Assembly: GCA_017512705.1 (NCBI GenBank) | Contig: JAFWEX010000066.1 | Coordinates: 1-55,221 of the forward strand | Length of the DNA stretch: 55,221 nucleotides | DNA from: Paenibacillus sp. | GTDB lineage: Bacteria > Bacillota > Bacilli > Paenibacillales > Paenibacillaceae | Direction: 5' to 3' | Shown: positions 39,641 through 47,989 of the stretch, one piece after another | Numbering within the stretch: the first letter of the stretch is position 1 | Layout: each line of letters begins with the position of its first letter | Position numbers and translations under genes: made by a program | The notes under the pieces: model-generated | Database searches by the model: none | The model's input: only the letters and a program-made list of their open reading frames with translations | Told to the model about the DNA's origin: nothing

Positions 39641-40726
39641 ATGTCAGCAAAATTAAAAGTCGGTATTGTCGGAGGAACAGGAATGGTAGGTCAGCGCTTT
39701 GTAGACCTGCTGGATCAACATCCATGGTTTGAAGTAACAGCGATTTCAGCAAGTGCCAACTCGGCAGGTAAAACGTACGAAGAGTCCGTACGGGGGAGAT
39801 GGAAGCTTGAGGTTCCGATTCCTGAGCCAGTGAAAAACATTATGGTGCAGGATGCATCCCAAGTGGAGGCTTTCGCGAGCCAGGTTGATTTTATTTTCTG
39901 TGCAGTGGACATGAAAAAGGATGAAATCCAGGCACTGGAAGAGGCTTATGCCAAAACAGGCACCCCGGTCGTGTCCAATAACTCGGCTCATCGCTGGACT
40001 GCTGACGTGCCGATGGTCATTCCTGAGATTAACCCAGGTCATCTGGCAGTCATTGAAGCACAGAGAAAACGTCTGGGTACGACAACAGGTTTTATTGCTG
40101 TAAAACCGAACTGCTCCATCCAGAGTTATGTGCCAGCACTGCATGCCTTGCGTGAGTTTAATCCGACCCAAGTAGTTGCTTCAACGTACCAAGCGATTTC
40201 TGGAGCGGGCAAAAACTTCACGGACTGGCCTGAAATGCTCGATAACGTGATTCCTTATATCGGTGGCGAGGAAGAGAAAAGTGAGCAGGAGCCGCTGCGC
40301 ATCTGGGGTAGTGTAGAGAACAACCAGATTGTGAAAGCATCTGCACCGCTGATTACGACTCAATGTATTCGTGTACCGGTAACAGACGGACACTTGGCTA
40401 CTGTTTTTGTAAACTTCGAGAAAAAACCGAGCAAAGATGAAATCTTGGAGCGCTGGTCTCAGTTCAAGGGGCGGCCACAAGAGCTGGCTCTGCCAAGCGC
40501 ACCAAAACAGTTCATTACGTATTTTGAGGAAGAAAACAGACCACAGACCCAGCTGGACCGTAATATTGAGCGTGGGATGGGTGTATCTACTGGACGTTTG
40601 CGTGAAGACTCTTTGTATGATTACAAATTCGTGGGACTGTCTCACAACACACTTCGCGGAGCGGCTGGCGGTGCGGTTCTGATTGCTGAATTGCTCAAAG
40701 CGGAAGGATATATTCAGCCGAAATAA
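39641..40726 (+). CDS. asd: Aspartate-semialdehyde dehydrogenase (archaeal/fungal-type)
   Basis: A 361-residue NADP-dependent dehydrogenase making aspartate-4-semialdehyde from aspartyl phosphate, the branch point to lysine, threonine, methionine and diaminopimelate. The cofactor loop is GGTGMVGQRF (residues 11-20), the catalytic cysteine is in KPNCSIQ (about residue 153) and the histidine in TDGHLATVF. Length and the GRW and NPGH segments fit the archaeal/fungal subgroup rather than the usual bacterial Asd, so a second asd may exist elsewhere in the genome. It is preceded by a T-box leader, so amino-acid starvation should induce it. A terminator at 40752-40785 ends the unit. Confidence 0.9.
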   Translation: MSAKLKVGIVGGTGMVGQRFVDLLDQHPWFEVTAISASANSAGKTYEESVRGRWKLEVPIPEPVKNIMVQDASQVEAFASQVDFIFCAVDMKKDEIQALEEAYAKTGTPVVSNNSAHRWTADVPMVIPEINPGHLAVIEAQRKRLGTTTGFIAVKPNCSIQSYVPALHALREFNPTQVVASTYQAISGAGKNFTDWPEMLDNVIPYIGGEEEKSEQEPLRIWGSVENNQIVKASAPLITTQCIRVPVTDGHLATVFVNFEKKPSKDEILERWSQFKGRPQELALPSAPKQFITYFEEENRPQTQLDRNIERGMGVSTGRLREDSLYDYKFVGLSHNTLRGAAGGAVLIAELLKAEGYIQPK

Positions 40727-40751
40727 TAAGTATTACAGGAAAATAAGCACG

Positions 40752-40785
40752 AAAAACGTCGACATGAGATGTCGGCGTTTTTTTG
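40752..40785 (+). terminator. Rho-independent terminator after asd
   Basis: AAAACGTCGACAT and ATGTCGGCGTTTT form a 13-base stem followed by TTTG. Confidence 0.85.
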
Positions 40786-40872
40786 TGTTTAGTTGACTAT
40801 TTTATGATATGGGTCCTAGTTGATGGTGATGGTGCATCTGTTGACCTCCCACTGCGGGATCACTAGTTATTA

Positions 40873-41277
40873 TTAACGAGAAGTTGCCCACTGACCGGGA
40901 TTTGTGATGTCGGGGATGCCTTTTTCTAAAATCTCCTGGTAATGGATTGTTTTTTCTTCCAGATGTGCGACACGTTGTTTTGCTTCTTCCAGTTGAGCGA
41001 GTGCAGCTTCCTTGAATCGCATCATAAGAGCCAAGCGCTGTGGGACAGTTGAATCACCTTCAAGGCAGAGATCTACGTAAGTTTTGATATCTTCAATTGG
41101 CAACCCCGTTTGCTTAAGGCATCTGACACCACGTAACCAGTTGATCGCTTCGTCGTTAAACAATCTTACATTGTTTTTGTTGCGTTGCACGCTTGGAATC
41201 AGGCCTTTATCGGTATAAAAACGAACCGCATGCTCTGAAAGTCCTGTAATCAAGGCAGCTTCATGAACCGTAAACAT
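40873..41277 (-). CDS. MerR-family transcriptional regulator
   Basis: A 134-residue MerR protein. The N-terminal winged helix reads TVHEAALITGLSEHAVRFYTDKGLIP, followed by the recognition and wing region and a coiled-coil dimerisation helix (about residues 80-120). There are no cysteines in a metal-binding loop, so it senses a small organic molecule or aldehyde, as in the AdhR/YraB group, rather than a metal. It is divergent from an aldo-keto reductase; the intergenic region contains a promoter with a 19-base spacer filled by a palindrome, the standard target of MerR activators. AAGGAGA-type ribosome site precedes the start on the minus strand. Confidence 0.88.
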   Translation of the reverse strand: MFTVHEAALITGLSEHAVRFYTDKGLIPSVQRNKNNVRLFNDEAINWLRGVRCLKQTGLPIEDIKTYVDLCLEGDSTVPQRLALMMRFKEAALAQLEEAKQRVAHLEEKTIHYQEILEKGIPDITNPGQWATSR

Positions 41278-41314
41278 CGATTTTCATCTCCTTAAAAAAA
41301 ATGATATAAACCGC

Positions 41315-41345
41315 TTGACTTCGTGTTACACGAAGGTACTAGGGT
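41315..41345 (+). promoter_or_regulatory. MerR-type promoter with palindromic 19-bp spacer
   Basis: TTGACT (41315-41320) and TAGGGT (41340-41345) are 19 bases apart. The palindrome CTTCGTGTTACACGAAG (41319-41335) fills the spacer. MerR activators twist such over-spaced promoters into an active form. Confidence 0.78.
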
Positions 41346-41448
41346 TATTGTAACGTAAGCTGATTCAAAGCGGAATAACACAGTGCTAATTAAGAGCAAA
41401 CACGCTTGACTGCTTAGGTTAAACCATCAAACCCTGGGAGGAAATCAA

Positions 41449-42303
41449 ATGATGCAAAGTGTAACATTAAACAATGGTGTGAAGATGCCGATAATCGGAT
41501 TTGGTGTATATCAAGTCCCAGATCCGCAACAATGTGAGAATACTGTCTATGAGGCGCTTCGTGCGGGTTATCGTCTAATTGATACGGCAGCAGGTTATAT
41601 GAATGAGGAAGCCGTAGGACGCGCAATCCAACGCAGCGGTGTATCGCGTGAAGAACTATTCATTACCACTAAATTATGGATACAAGATGCAGGATATGAA
41701 AGTACCAAAAAGGCATTCGCTAAATCTTTAAAAAAGCTGCAACTTGAACAGTTGGATATGTACCTTATCCATATGCCTTTTGGCGATTATTATGGCGCTT
41801 GGCGAGCGATGGAGGAGCTGTATCGAGACGGTTATATTCGTGCCATTGGTGTCAGTAACTTTTTACCTGATCGACTAATGGATCTCATCGTTCATAACGA
41901 AATCGTGCCGGCGATCAATCAGATTGAGACACATCCTTTTCAGCAACAGATCATTAGCCGAGCCTTTCTAAAAGAACAGGGGATTCAGCATCAATCGTGG
42001 TCACCGTTTGCAGAAGGGCGTAATCATCTGTTTACGAATGCAACACTTACTTCTATTGCGGAAAAGTATAATAAGTCCGTGGCACAGATTGTACTTCGCT
42101 GGCTTACGCAGCAAAACATTGTGGTAATTCCCAAATCGGTACGGAAAGAGAGGCTTGTGGAGAACTTTGACATCTTTGATGTCACGCTAAGTTCGGAGGA
42201 TATGAAAGCCATTGCGACATTGGATACGGGAGAGAGCTTATTTATGAAAATCGATGATCCCGAAGTAGCCAAAATGCTAGGTCACATGAAGGTCGATATA
42301 TAA
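41449..42303 (+). CDS. Aldo-keto reductase
   Basis: A 284-residue NADPH-dependent (alpha/beta)8-barrel reductase. The catalytic tetrad is visible as Asp in LIDTAAGY, Tyr in the same segment, Lys in TTKLW and His in LIHMPFG. The phosphate-binding segment IPKSVRKERL near residue 225 binds NADPH. It resembles the YtbE/YvgN group that reduces methylglyoxal and other aldehydes. GGGAGGAAA precedes the ATG pair at 41449-41454. Control by the divergent MerR regulator through the 19-bp-spacer promoter suggests induction by an aldehyde stress. Confidence 0.9.
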   Translation: MMQSVTLNNGVKMPIIGFGVYQVPDPQQCENTVYEALRAGYRLIDTAAGYMNEEAVGRAIQRSGVSREELFITTKLWIQDAGYESTKKAFAKSLKKLQLEQLDMYLIHMPFGDYYGAWRAMEELYRDGYIRAIGVSNFLPDRLMDLIVHNEIVPAINQIETHPFQQQIISRAFLKEQGIQHQSWSPFAEGRNHLFTNATLTSIAEKYNKSVAQIVLRWLTQQNIVVIPKSVRKERLVENFDIFDVTLSSEDMKAIATLDTGESLFMKIDDPEVAKMLGHMKVDI

Positions 42304-42407
42304 TCGTTCATATCTCGTAGTCTCATCATATCTCATTATCTATTCCATTCTCTTGAAGTGGATGTACCTGTTTTGTACCTTCTAGTTCATATATGATCTA
42401 AGATGTG

Positions 42408-42453
42408 AAAAGGCTCCTGTACTCGTCTGCATGAAGAGAGTTAGGAGCCTTTT
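42408..42453. terminator. Bidirectional terminator between AKR and BASS genes
   Basis: AAAAGGCTCCT and AGGAGCCTTTT pair across a 24-base loop, with A and T runs on the outer sides. Confidence 0.8.
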
Positions 42454-42474
42454 GCATTTTGTCATTCGAGCAAT

Positions 42475-43443
42475 TTAAGCTGCTGAGGTTTTATCCGAGT
42501 TACGTAAGAGCTGAGAACGTCGACCCAGCAAGTACCCCGATAGGGATGCCAGCATCTGCTGGAATACTATGCCAAGGACAACAGGAACTGCAACAGGCGG
42601 CGGAAAATAAGTAACCGCAAGGACTGCGCCAGCACTAATGTTTCGCATTCCACCATTGAAGACGAGCGCCACCTGATCAGCTTCATTCCAGCCCAGCCAT
42701 CTCGCAATAAAATAACTGAGTGCATACCCGAAGGAGGCTAGAAAAACAATAATGACTGCCAGTCCGGCCAAACGCCAGTTGAAGTCGGCCAGATAGGGTG
42801 CGACAACCGATCCGTTAATGGCAACGACTGAAGCCATAAACAACTTGGTTAATGGATTGAGCCTAGGACCCCATACAGGAACGATCCGTCCTTTAGTCCA
42901 TTCATTGAGGAGCATGCCCAGCAGAGAAGGGAACACGATCATCCAGAACAGGCTGCTCATCATAGCTGCCGTATCCAGACTGACATTTGTGCCTACCAGC
43001 AGAGATAACACACCAGGCACAACGAACGGAGCCAGCAACGTATCAATGAGAATAATGGAAAGCGTAAGCGCGATATTCCCCCGGTAAATGCTGACCCATA
43101 TAAAGCTGCTAATGCCTGTCGGAATGACCGCAGCAAGAACAAGTCCTGTAATGGTATAAGCATCGGTTGGAAACACGAGATGACCTGTTCCTAGCGCAAC
43201 AAGAGGCATTGCCAAATGTAAAATCAACAGACAGACAAACAGTGGGAAAGGCTTCTTCAATACATTCATAAAGTCTCGCACGCTTAAACTGATACTGCCA
43301 GCAAACGTCATAAAGGCAAAAAGCCAGGGCGACAAGTACGTGTAAGAAGATAAAAAACTGCCGCATAATACACCAATGATAATACTGATCGGGGTAATCA
43401 GTGGCATGATGCGGTTCAAGCGTTCATTCAAGGCCTGAAGCAT
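42475..43443 (-). CDS. Bile acid:sodium symporter (BASS) family transporter
   Basis: A 322-residue membrane protein with about nine to ten hydrophobic helices. The conserved BASS segments are VIPTGISSFIW in the first half and FNGGMRNISAGAVLA in the second, both of which line the substrate site. BASS proteins import organic acids such as pantoate or pyruvate with sodium; B. subtilis YocS is a relative. No neighbouring gene indicates the substrate. It ends at a terminator shared with the aldo-keto reductase gene. The upstream 140 bases are shared with the divergent lipoprotein gene. Confidence 0.85.
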   Translation of the reverse strand: MLQALNERLNRIMPLITPISIIIGVLCGSFLSSYTYLSPWLFAFMTFAGSISLSVRDFMNVLKKPFPLFVCLLILHLAMPLVALGTGHLVFPTDAYTITGLVLAAVIPTGISSFIWVSIYRGNIALTLSIILIDTLLAPFVVPGVLSLLVGTNVSLDTAAMMSSLFWMIVFPSLLGMLLNEWTKGRIVPVWGPRLNPLTKLFMASVVAINGSVVAPYLADFNWRLAGLAVIIVFLASFGYALSYFIARWLGWNEADQVALVFNGGMRNISAGAVLAVTYFPPPVAVPVVLGIVFQQMLASLSGYLLGRRSQLLRNSDKTSAA

Positions 43444-43583
43444 ATGATGACATCCCTTTATTGTATGATTCTCCCATTATACAACGTAATGCTGTTGCAT
43501 GCAGGCTCATTTGCAATATAGTATCGTGAACAAGTATCATTAAATACGCACTAACATGGCGAGATGAAGAGAGGGAGATGATC

Positions 43584-44054
43584 ATGTCGAGGCGAAAAAG
43601 AACATACAAAATGATGTTAACCGCAATTATCGGTTCCAGTATGCTGATATTATCTGCCTGCTCTATCGTAGAGCAAGCGAATCAAAGTCTAAATTATGTA
43701 AGCGGTGCAACGGATTATATAGAACAAATATCGAGTGCTGGAACGGAGCTCCAGCAACTTGCAAAGGATGCTGTTAACAACCCTGATGCAACGGGGCAGA
43801 TTCAAGAGAAGATTGATTTGATTCAAGCGGAAGCTGCAGCATTCGCCGAGATGAATGCGCCTGCAATTGGCGAAAGTATTCATGAGAATCTCGTTAGTTA
43901 TAATAATCAACTGACAGAGGTCATCAATCAATTCGAGACGTCGATTGCCGAGCAAGGGATTACTGCTGAGAATTGGGAGCGAACAGGTATCCCTGAATTG
44001 ATCAACAACATCAATAGTTTGAAGGATCCGCTGAGCGGATTACAATCTGAGTAA
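43584..44054 (+). CDS. DUF6376-type lipoprotein
   Basis: The ATG at 43584 is favoured because GGGAG ends 7 bases upstream; an ATG at 43578 is too close. The 156-residue product starts with a basic stretch (MSRRKRTYK) and a hydrophobic signal ending in the lipobox LSAC, so it should be lipid-anchored outside the membrane. The mature part is helical, with sequences like NQSLNYVSGATDYIEQI resembling the DUF6376 family of small Bacillales lipoproteins. Function is unknown. It is followed by a very strong terminator. It is monocistronic. Confidence 0.78.
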   Translation: MSRRKRTYKMMLTAIIGSSMLILSACSIVEQANQSLNYVSGATDYIEQISSAGTELQQLAKDAVNNPDATGQIQEKIDLIQAEAAAFAEMNAPAIGESIHENLVSYNNQLTEVINQFETSIAEQGITAENWERTGIPELINNINSLKDPLSGLQSE

Positions 44055-44140
44055 TACGTTGAATTACGTTAAATATATTAATGTTCACTCATGATGGATT
44101 TTTGGGAATCCAAACAAAATAATGATTCATGTACATGAAA

Positions 44141-44176
44141 GGCACAGGACGAAATAATCGTCCTGTGCCTTTTTTA
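44141..44176. terminator. Strong terminator between the lipoprotein and the zinc-ribbon gene
   Basis: GGCACAGGACGA and TCGTCCTGTGCC form a perfect 12-base stem with a 5-base loop, then TTTTTT on the plus strand. The A-rich 5' side is short, so function for the minus-strand gene is less sure. Confidence 0.88.
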
Positions 44177-44264
44177 TAGTCACTTTTGGCAGTGAAGTCA
44201 TATAATAATGTCGAATCTCCCCGAAGTTTGGACGTTCGTGATACAATTAAATCGCTGACTCTTT

Positions 44265-44438
44265 TTATCCATTTGTGGTGTCGTACACTATACGGACGCC
44301 AAGTGAACCATAACTTTCTTCTTTATAATGACAATGAGTGCAGGTTTTGATTGAGCATAATGGTTCATGATGTGTTTGTAATTTTTCGTTACAGCGAGGA
44401 CATGTATTCACAAAAAGTGTCTTCAACACACTAAACAT
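44265..44438 (-). CDS. Zinc-ribbon mini-protein, 57 aa
   Basis: A short reading frame on the minus strand, ATG at 44438, stop TAA at 44265-44267. The product begins MFSVLKTLF and has two knuckles, CPRC (residues 13-16) and CSIKTCTHC (28-36), that can bind one zinc ion, followed by KEESYGSLGVRIVYD. The regular spacing of four to five cysteines with hydrophilic residues between argues for a real gene although the ribosome site is weak (GAGTG about 10 bases upstream). Small zinc ribbons bind nucleic acid or proteins; no partner is evident. It lies in the 530-base gap between the lipoprotein and tauE genes and would be missed by a 60-residue cut-off. Confidence 0.62.
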   Translation of the reverse strand: MFSVLKTLFVNTCPRCNEKLQTHHEPLCSIKTCTHCHYKEESYGSLGVRIVYDTTNG

Positions 44439-44587
44439 GCTTAATCACTCATATCTGATTAATTTACTTGGTTTTAATGTATTATACCCGAAATTAAGTG
44501 GTGTGTATACGTTTTTTAGTCGATTATTTTATCTCATATTCTAATTTTGTATTTTCGTATTATCCTTTGAAAGGAAGCGTATAATCG

Positions 44588-45385
44588 ATGGATCTGTTGC
44601 TATTTTTCATCATGTTTATACTGGGTCTCATCGGTTCGTTTTTTTCCGGATTGCTGGGCATTGGGGGGGCCATTATTAATTTCCCACTATTGCTGTACGT
44701 ACCGGAAATGGCAGGTCTCTCTCCGTTCAGCGCTCATCAGGTGTCCACCATTAGTATGTTTCAGGTTTTCTTTGCTTCACTTGCCGGAGTTATTGCATTA
44801 CGCAGAAGGACAAAAGCAGGCAAGACAAACGGCGCTGTCATTGATTCCAAACTGGTACTGTATATGGGTTCCAGTATTCTCATCGGTAGTTTGATTGGTG
44901 GTTTTATCTCAGGTCTGCTTGATGAACGCATGATTCATCTCGTTTACGGAGTTCTCGCTGTAATTGCCATTATATTAATGCTGATTCCGAGCAAGGGACG
45001 ATTAGATACAGATGAACCGTTAACATTCAATAAAATGATCGCTTCGAGTACAGCATTGATCGTTGGCATCGTTTCAGGCATCGTAGGTGCTGGTGGTGCT
45101 TTTGTGCTAATCCCTGTTATGCTGACCATCCTGAAGATTCCAGTGCGGACTACGATTGCCTCATCTCTTGCTATTGTGTTTATTTCTGCGACAGGAGGTG
45201 TCATTGGGAAGCTGATCGCTGGAGACATTCCGGTGGAGCCGATTATATACACTGTAGTTGGTAGCTTGATTGGCGCTTCGATTGGCTCCAGAGTAAGTTC
45301 AATGATCAATGTGCGGTTGCTTCGATATGGGCTACTTGTTCTCATTGCGATTACGGCGTTTAAAGTATGGTCTTCCATAATCTGA
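44588..45385 (+). CDS. TauE/SafE-family membrane transporter
   Basis: A 265-residue membrane protein with about eight hydrophobic helices in two repeats. Each repeat starts with the family's glycine-rich helix: FFSGLLGIGGAIINFP and VSGIVGAGGAFVLIP. The family exports sulfite, sulfonates or organosulfur compounds, with some members carrying other anions. A ribosome site GAAAGGAAG precedes the ATG. The neighbours do not include sulfur metabolism genes, so the substrate stays open. About 120 bases separate it from the next gene without a clear terminator. Confidence 0.86.
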   Translation: MDLLLFFIMFILGLIGSFFSGLLGIGGAIINFPLLLYVPEMAGLSPFSAHQVSTISMFQVFFASLAGVIALRRRTKAGKTNGAVIDSKLVLYMGSSILIGSLIGGFISGLLDERMIHLVYGVLAVIAIILMLIPSKGRLDTDEPLTFNKMIASSTALIVGIVSGIVGAGGAFVLIPVMLTILKIPVRTTIASSLAIVFISATGGVIGKLIAGDIPVEPIIYTVVGSLIGASIGSRVSSMINVRLLRYGLLVLIAITAFKVWSSII

Positions 45386-45505
45386 ACCATCACCGTTCCA
45401 CCACAGACATTTTCGATTCCGTAACCAAACGGCTGAACTGCCGTATATAGGGTATGAACATGAACGGACCATGTTTAACTTTAACCGAAGTTGAGGGATC
45501 AACCG

Positions 45506-47902
45506 ATGAACAACGTACTTATAAACCGAACTAAGGATGAAGCGAATGTTGGTGAAGCGTACCGTCTCGCGGAGCAGAAAGCATCTCAGTATTTTACCAA
45601 GCTCACTCAGCAGCTCTTGAATCATTCACACGTAGATGAACTTAAAGAAGATTTTAGTATTTGGCAAAAAAAACACATTCATCGATTTAGCTGGTTATCA
45701 TGGTTCGCTGGCAAGAGAAAACCTGATACCCGAAATATTCAGAAATATATACACTGGCTCAATGCGACGAGCAAGCTGGATGATTATCTGGATCGTAGTA
45801 TCTCCTATATTTACATGCGCGATCTGGGGCAAGCACTGGATCATCCGAAAACCCAAAATCACATTCGGCGTATAGCTGAAGATACCAAAACATATTTTAT
45901 GCGTGCAGCGAGTAAGCAACAGGGTGAAGCTGATTACATTAGCCCGGCGGCTTTATACCGGTGGGGCCAGCGGGAACAGATCGAAGAAGCTGTCATCTGG
46001 GTGCTGGACAAATTAAAACATGTTGCAGCAAACATTCCTAAAGAGCTGGATGCAGCGCAGGCACAGCGAAAATTAATCAAAATTATTCTGGGTGTTGTTC
46101 TTCACGTGCATGATGAATTCACAGAGGAAACGCCACAGAAGGAACGAAGTGAACGACTGGACGCAGCGATACGGCTCGGTTACTCTTACGGTCTGACGTA
46201 CCCATTCGTTGATGATCTTCTTGATTCTCAGGCACTGACCATACAGGAAAAAGAACAATATTCAGCGATGATACAACAAGCCCTACTTACAGGCATCGTG
46301 CCTGAACTTGGTGAGTGGAAGGGGCCGAAGCTTGAAGTCATTCGGTATGTACATTCCGAGCTTCGAGAGGCCTTTGAGTATATTCGAAATTATCAGCGTG
46401 AAGAGATGCGGCGCACTTTTTTTGAACAGTCCTATGTGTTCTTTCAATCTCAGGAGACAGATCGCAGTAAGAATTTGTCGAATGCGCATTATACCAATGA
46501 GGAGCTCTACATTCCGATTATTATTAAATCAGCATCATCCAGGTTAATTGTACGTTCCGTTCTCAGTGCGCCTGAAGATGAGGGGTTTGATCTGCGAACG
46601 TTCCATTACGGAATATATAATCAGCTCGCCGATGATTTTGCAGATATGTTCGACGACCTGCAAGACGAGGCCGTGACACCTTATACGTATTATTTGAAAT
46701 ATCGTGACCTTCGTCCGGATCTGATTAATCCGTATGAGTTATACTGGGCGGTCATTTCCTATCTGATCCATGATGTCTATCATTCGAACGAGAAGGCACG
46801 GGAGGTTATACTGGATCGTGCAATTAACGGTTTGAAGCGCTGCAGAGAGCGGCTGGGACAGGTGAAATATAATGAAGTCATGAGTATCTTCGCATCAGGG
46901 CAGCCAGAACTTAATGATGTGGTGCAGCAGATGGTACGTAAAGCAGATGATGTTGATTTTTTGGACAAATTGTTACGAGATCAGGTCGTGCTGCAGCTGA
47001 GCAATGATAAAGAGGAGAAGGATGCGTTTAAACAGACGATTCAAACGGTGCGTGAACGGATCAATGTAGAGCTGCAAATCAACAAGTCCGCAGAAGAGCT
47101 AGATATGAAGACCAGACTGATGGATGCAGCAAACTATAGCCTTCAAGGGGACGGCAAACGTCTACGCCCAATCCTGACATGGGTCATGGGTGTACAGGAA
47201 TACGGGCTCACTGAGTCGGCCATTATGCCTTTGTTACGATCCATGGAGTATATGCATACCGCTTCACTCATCTTTGATGACCTTCCTACACAGGATAATG
47301 CTTCAACAAGGCGAGGTCGTTCCACACTTCATCAGGTTCATAATAGTGCAACCGCAGAACTTACCGGCTTGTTCCTCATCCAGCGGGCCATCCGTGAGCA
47401 GTCTACACTTCATCAGTTCGATGCGCAAACGGTGTTGAAGCTTATACAATATTCTGCTGTAAAAGCAGAAGATATGTGCATGGGTCAGGCGATGGATCTG
47501 GGTTCAAAAGGAAAAACGCTGTCGCTAGAGGAGCTAAATACGATCTGTTTCTACAAAACAGGTATTGCTTTTGAAGCGGCACTGGTCATGCCAGCTATTC
47601 TGGCACAAGTGAAAGAAGAAGAGATCGACGCGTTAAAAACATTTGCCTATCATGCAGGCATTGCCTTTCAGATCCGGGACGATCTGCTGGATTATGGTGG
47701 AGATCACCGGGTTCTTGGGAAGCCAGCCGGACAGGATGAACGAAATAACAATTCCACTTTTGTGTCTATTCTAGGGGAGAACGGTGCCCAAAAGGCAATG
47801 TGGGAGCATTATTGTTTTGCAACTGATGCACTAGGTCAAATGCCTAAACCCATTCCTTTTTTGAAACATCTACTGGATTATCTAGTTGCTCGTGAACGTT
47901 GA
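45506..47902 (+). CDS. Double-length polyprenyl synthetase-like protein
   Basis: A 798-residue protein. The last 280 residues are a normal trans-isoprenyl diphosphate synthase: GDGKRLRP, first Asp-rich motif DDLPTQD (about 591-597), second motif QIRDDLLD (about 722-729) and the GKPAGQDERNNNSTFVS block. The first 500 residues are all-helical with further Asp-rich segments, YPFVDDLLDS (about 233-242) and LADDFADMFDD (about 374-384), reminiscent of class I isoprenoid synthase sites. The protein may therefore contain two or three related domains in one chain. The ATG at 45506 follows GAGGGAT by 7 bases; a TTG at 45491 is in frame. It stands alone, with no terpene or quinone gene near. Product and chain length are unknown. 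Confidence 0.82.
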   Translation: MNNVLINRTKDEANVGEAYRLAEQKASQYFTKLTQQLLNHSHVDELKEDFSIWQKKHIHRFSWLSWFAGKRKPDTRNIQKYIHWLNATSKLDDYLDRSISYIYMRDLGQALDHPKTQNHIRRIAEDTKTYFMRAASKQQGEADYISPAALYRWGQREQIEEAVIWVLDKLKHVAANIPKELDAAQAQRKLIKIILGVVLHVHDEFTEETPQKERSERLDAAIRLGYSYGLTYPFVDDLLDSQALTIQEKEQYSAMIQQALLTGIVPELGEWKGPKLEVIRYVHSELREAFEYIRNYQREEMRRTFFEQSYVFFQSQETDRSKNLSNAHYTNEELYIPIIIKSASSRLIVRSVLSAPEDEGFDLRTFHYGIYNQLADDFADMFDDLQDEAVTPYTYYLKYRDLRPDLINPYELYWAVISYLIHDVYHSNEKAREVILDRAINGLKRCRERLGQVKYNEVMSIFASGQPELNDVVQQMVRKADDVDFLDKLLRDQVVLQLSNDKEEKDAFKQTIQTVRERINVELQINKSAEELDMKTRLMDAANYSLQGDGKRLRPILTWVMGVQEYGLTESAIMPLLRSMEYMHTASLIFDDLPTQDNASTRRGRSTLHQVHNSATAELTGLFLIQRAIREQSTLHQFDAQTVLKLIQYSAVKAEDMCMGQAMDLGSKGKTLSLEELNTICFYKTGIAFEAALVMPAILAQVKEEEIDALKTFAYHAGIAFQIRDDLLDYGGDHRVLGKPAGQDERNNNSTFVSILGENGAQKAMWEHYCFATDALGQMPKPIPFLKHLLDYLVARER

Positions 47903-47910
47903 TGATATAC

Positions 47911-47951
47911 AAAAACCCTCATTCTGTATTTATGCAGAGTAGAGGGTTTTT
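47911..47951. terminator. Bidirectional terminator after the polyprenyl synthetase gene
   Basis: AAAAACCCTC and GAGGGTTTTT with inner CTG/CAG pairing; suits both converging genes. Confidence 0.85.
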
Positions 47952-47989
47952 GCTTTGTTCATTATGTACGATGTTCAGGAGGTTGGAGC

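Noticed and set aside
44944-45393. 149-residue minus-strand frame opposite the TauE gene
   Set aside because: It mirrors the membrane protein gene in another frame and has no independent coding signs.
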